A DNA stretch of 10,206 nucleotides from contig JAHHST010000053.1 in NCBI GenBank assembly GCA_020025055.1, positions 1 through 10,206 on the forward strand, written 5' to 3'. The stretch is from Longicatena sp. GTDB taxonomy: Bacteria > Bacillota_I > Bacilli_A > Erysipelotrichales > Erysipelotrichaceae. Below the pieces are notes generated by a model. The model saw only the letters and a program-made list of their open reading frames with translations. It was not told the origin of the DNA and did not search any database. This document shows positions 8,062-10,206 of this stretch, in pieces. The number at the start of each line of letters is the position of its first letter. Position 1 is the stretch's first letter. The position numbers and the translations under genes were made by a program.

Positions 8062-8088
8062 TTAGCACTCTGTTCTTTTGATTGCTAA
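8062..8088. promoter_or_regulatory. CIRCE operator, proximal copy (clpB leader)
   Basis: TTAGCACTC, nine bases, GATTGCTAA: the CIRCE inverted repeat TTAGCACTC-N9-GAGTGCTAA with one mismatch in the right arm. It covers the expected clpB start site and ends close to the ribosome site, so it can act as HrcA operator on DNA and as a hairpin in the leader mRNA. Confidence 0.88.
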
Positions 8089-8092
8089 TTGT

Positions 8093-8120
8093 ATTATAGC
8101 ATAACTTTTAGCACTGTCAA
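8093..8120 (-). promoter_or_regulatory. Sigma-A promoter of clpB
   Basis: The minus strand reads TTGACA (8120-8115), 16 nt, TATAAT (8098-8093) with TGC before the -10, an extended element. Both hexamers are consensus. The -35 lies inside the upstream CIRCE copy, and the start site lies at the edge of the downstream one. Confidence 0.9.
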
Positions 8121-8134
8121 CAAAAGAGTGCTAA
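8108..8134. promoter_or_regulatory. CIRCE operator, distal copy overlapping the clpB -35
   Basis: TTAGCACTG, nine bases, GAGTGCTAA: CIRCE with a single mismatch. It overlaps the -35 hexamer of the clpB promoter, and its centre is 46 bp from that of the proximal copy. HrcA binding here would block RNA polymerase directly. Confidence 0.93.
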
Positions 8135-8158
8135 TTTTTTAAATTTTTTTAATCATCA

Positions 8159-8187
8159 TTGACACCAAGAATGAAAAATGATATAAC
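8159..8187 (+). promoter_or_regulatory. Strong sigma-A promoter of the DUF3793-flavodoxin unit
   Basis: TTGACA (8159-8164), 17 nt, TATAAC (8182-8187), with TGA directly before the -10 (extended element). The predicted start is near 8194, which gives a leader of about 115 nt before the DUF3793 ATG. Confidence 0.85.
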
Positions 8188-8209
8188 TTAGTTAGTCTTG
8201 GCTAACTAA
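8188..8209. promoter_or_regulatory. Operator candidate 1: GTTAG-N6-CTAAC at the start site
   Basis: An inverted repeat TTAGTTAG, TCTTGG, CTAACTAA directly follows the -10 and covers the predicted transcription start, a classic repressor position. Its core AGTTAG-N6-CTAACT is identical in arms and spacing to the site at 8255-8272. The GTTAG/CTAAC arms recall DtxR/IdeR-type metal-regulator boxes, but with a longer spacer; MarR-type regulators also use sites of this shape. The regulator is not in the window. Confidence 0.65.
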
Positions 8210-8253
8210 CGTGTAAAAACGATGTTTTATAGACTTCTATTTTTTTGTATATC

Positions 8254-8273
8254 AAGTTAGATTAATCTAACTT
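8254..8273. promoter_or_regulatory. Operator candidate 2: perfect 20-bp palindrome in the leader
   Basis: A perfect 20-bp palindrome with arms AAGTTAGATT and AATCTAACTT. It repeats the AGTTAG-N6-CTAACT core of operator candidate 1, with 65 bp between the centres, about six helical turns. Confidence 0.65.
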
Positions 8274-8274
8274 A

Positions 8275-8288
8275 TATCGAATTCGATA
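8275..8288. promoter_or_regulatory. TATCGAATTCGATA palindrome before the DUF3793 ribosome site
   Basis: A perfect 14-bp palindrome one base after operator candidate 2 and just before the GGGAGGA ribosome site. Its sequence differs from the GTTAG sites, so it could be a site for a second regulator or an mRNA hairpin near the start codon. Confidence 0.4.
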
Positions 8289-8308
8289 ACAGAGGGAGGA
8301 TATAGTAT

Positions 8309-8878
8309 ATGATGAAAACATTTGAGTTGTTATTAGTTGAATTATGTTCACCTACCTTAATTGGTGTGAAACCAGCTAGCCTATTTACGTATCAAGAAAA
8401 CAACATTGAAAATATTTATGATGAAGTGAACTATTTCAACGACAAACTAAATAAAATTGGAATCAAAATTACCATTTTAAAAAAATGTACAAAATCAAAT
8501 GCTTATCTAATCTATGTTTATCGAGAAAAACAATTGAAATCCATCTTATCAAATGAAAACATTGCCAATTTTTTAAAACAAGAAGGATATCATATGAACG
8601 AATCAATAGAAGAACTATTAAACACATTATCTGATCGTCTTTGTCTTCAGCAAGATTTTCCCCATGAAATTGGAATCTTTCTTGGATATCCTTTAGAGGA
8701 TGTTGTAGGTTTTATTAAAAACAAAGGAAAAAATTGTAGATGCTGTGGATATTGGAAAGTTTACGGAAACCCAAATGCTGCGAAAAAATTATTTCATCTA
8801 TATACAATGTGTGAAAATTATTGTAAGCAGTGTTTTGCAAATGGAACATCCGTTCAACAGTTAGCAAGAGCCGTATAA
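8309..8878 (+). CDS. DUF3793 family protein
   Basis: A 189-residue protein of unknown function, recognised as DUF3793. Family blocks are the N-terminal CSPTLIGVKPASLF (about 13-26), the central HEIGIFLGYPLEDVVGFI (about 119-136) and the C-terminal CRCCGYWKVYGN (about 143-154), followed by MCENYCKQCF. Seven cysteines crowd into the last 50 residues, suggesting metal or redox binding; this is an inference. No signal peptide or membrane helix is seen, so it is probably cytosolic. It starts a two-gene unit with a flavodoxin 19 nt downstream; this pairing is, from memory, frequent in anaerobic Bacillota and suggests an iron- or redox-linked role. Start: ATG at 8309 after GGAGG with 9-nt spacing; a second ATG follows immediately. 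Expression is probably governed by the palindromic sites upstream. Confidence 0.85.
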   Translation: MMKTFELLLVELCSPTLIGVKPASLFTYQENNIENIYDEVNYFNDKLNKIGIKITILKKCTKSNAYLIYVYREKQLKSILSNENIANFLKQEGYHMNESIEELLNTLSDRLCLQQDFPHEIGIFLGYPLEDVVGFIKNKGKNCRCCGYWKVYGNPNAAKKLFHLYTMCENYCKQCFANGTSVQQLARAV

Positions 8879-8897
8879 TTAATAGGAGGAAAACATT

Positions 8898-9323
8898 ATG
8901 AGTAGATTTGCAGTTGTATATTGGAGTGGAACAGGTAATACAGAACAAATGGCAAATGCTGTTAGTGAAGGAATCATTGAATCAGGAAATGAAGCAGATG
9001 TATTAACATGTGCTGAATTTAATTCTGGTTTAGTAGAAAACTATGCAGGATTTGCATTTGGATGCCCATCTATGGGAGCTGAGCAATTAGAGGAAAGCGA
9101 ATTTGAACCTATGTTTGAAGAAGTAAAAGCTTCTTTAAATGGTAAAAAAGTTGCATTATTTGGTTCTTTCGGTTGGGGTGACGGAGAATGGATGCGCAAT
9201 TGGTATGCAGATTGCGAAAGCAATGGTTGTGTACTTGTTTGTGATCCAATCACTTGCAATGGTGCTCCTGATACACAAACAGAACAAGAATTAAAAGAAT
9301 TAGGTAAAGCTTTAGTTTCTTAA
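8898..9323 (+). CDS. Short-chain flavodoxin
   Basis: A 141-residue flavodoxin. The phosphate loop of FMN binding is WSGTGNTEQMA (about 9-19), the first isoalloxazine loop is FGCPSMGAEQLEE (about 54-66) and the second is GSFGWGDGEWM (about 89-99), all in the usual order of the short-chain type. It carries electrons in the cytosol and typically replaces ferredoxin when iron is scarce. It follows DUF3793 by 19 nt with an AGGAGG site 8 nt before the ATG, so both are probably made from one transcript. A terminator follows. The electron partners cannot be told from the sequence. Confidence 0.95.
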   Translation: MSRFAVVYWSGTGNTEQMANAVSEGIIESGNEADVLTCAEFNSGLVENYAGFAFGCPSMGAEQLEESEFEPMFEEVKASLNGKKVALFGSFGWGDGEWMRNWYADCESNGCVLVCDPITCNGAPDTQTEQELKELGKALVS

Positions 9324-10206
9324 GCATTTGATAAATTCTTCAAGCCCTACTTATACATTTATAAATAGGGTTTTTTCTATTATAAAATAAAGAGAATTGA
9401 ATGAATATTATAGAATTAGAAGAAGGTAAATGTATTATCATCTTAGGTACATGATGAAAAAAATATTTAGTCTTATGAAAAAAAGTCTGTCATCCATATA
9501 AATAACAGACTTTTTATATTCATATCACTATAACACAAGAGATGGTGCAGAATAAACTCGGCTTTTTAATTCATTATCTAGCATATATAATCCTTTAGGA
9601 TCTGAACCAAATAATTCCATTTTTGTAATTAAATCCGAAGCATTCTTTTCTTCTTCTCCTTGTTCTTTAACAAACCAATCTAAAAATTGTAATGTTCTAA
9701 AATCATTCACACCTTGTGCAGCTGCATAAATCTCATGAATTAAAGATGTAACATATTTTTCATGCTCTAAACCTGCTGTTAATGGATCCATAAGAGAATT
9801 AAAAACTTTATCCGGTTTATCAACTTGTTCTAATGTCACTTTTTCTCCATTATTATGCATAAAATGATACATTAACATTGCATGATCTTGTTCTTCTCTT
9901 GCTTGTAATTCATACCAATTTGCAAATCCTTCAAGTCCTTTAGATTCATAGTAATTAGCAAAATCCAAGTACAAATAAGCTGAATAAAATTCTGCATTAA
10001 TTTGTGCATTCAAAAGTTTTGAAACATTTTTTTCCATATCAATACCTCCTATAATATCGTATATGAGAATCATAACAAAGTTAAGTCTTTCCGTCAATCC
10101 ATCATAGTAATAGTAAGTATCTTATTTTAACAACTAATCAAAATTGTATCCTCATTTTAAAAAATCCAAATCTTATTTCTTATACATTTCGTAAAAATAT
10201 AACAAT

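Overview
The window comes from a low-GC, strongly AT-biased Bacillota genome. Strong AGGAGG-type ribosome sites, sigma-A promoters with extended -10 elements, CIRCE heat-shock operators, a CotJC-type manganese catalase and a DUF3793/flavodoxin pair all fit an anaerobic gut-type Firmicute (Erysipelotrichia or Clostridia). Genus cannot be decided from what is visible. There is no sign of phage, transposon, CRISPR array, rRNA or tRNA; this is ordinary chromosomal housekeeping and stress territory.

Layout. At 14-250 (+) lies a small Nfu-type Fe-S scaffold protein, which converges through a bidirectional terminator on a minus-strand block. Read in the direction of transcription, that block is: FeoB-associated Cys-rich membrane protein (2430-2248), gamma-carbonic anhydrase (2201-1680), LUD-domain protein (1693-1055, overlapping the anhydrase) and manganese catalase/CotJC (999-304, TTG start inside a hairpin). 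Upstream is a two-gene unit, DUF5685 (4013-3168) overlapping a J-domain protein with a cysteine-rich tail (3184-2561). Next are a GT4 glycosyltransferase of glycolipid type (5358-4291) and clpB (8041-5492). The clpB promoter sits between two CIRCE operators.

Divergent from clpB is a plus-strand pair, DUF3793 (8309-8878) and a short-chain flavodoxin (8898-9323). It is driven by a strong promoter and has two copies of a GTTAG-N6-CTAAC operator, one over the start site and one in the leader. The flavodoxin converges on a minus-strand ferritin (10037-9528) that has its own promoter.

How the genes fit together. Many products concern iron and oxidative stress: Fe-S delivery (Nfu), H2O2 removal (Mn catalase), iron storage (ferritin), an iron-transport accessory (FeoB-associated protein), an iron-sparing electron carrier (flavodoxin with DUF3793), and protein repair (ClpB, a J protein). 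The duplicated operator before DUF3793/flavodoxin resembles DtxR/IdeR-type metal-regulator sites only loosely, so iron control there is an inference. The least understood parts are the DUF5685/J-protein pair and the DUF3793 leader.
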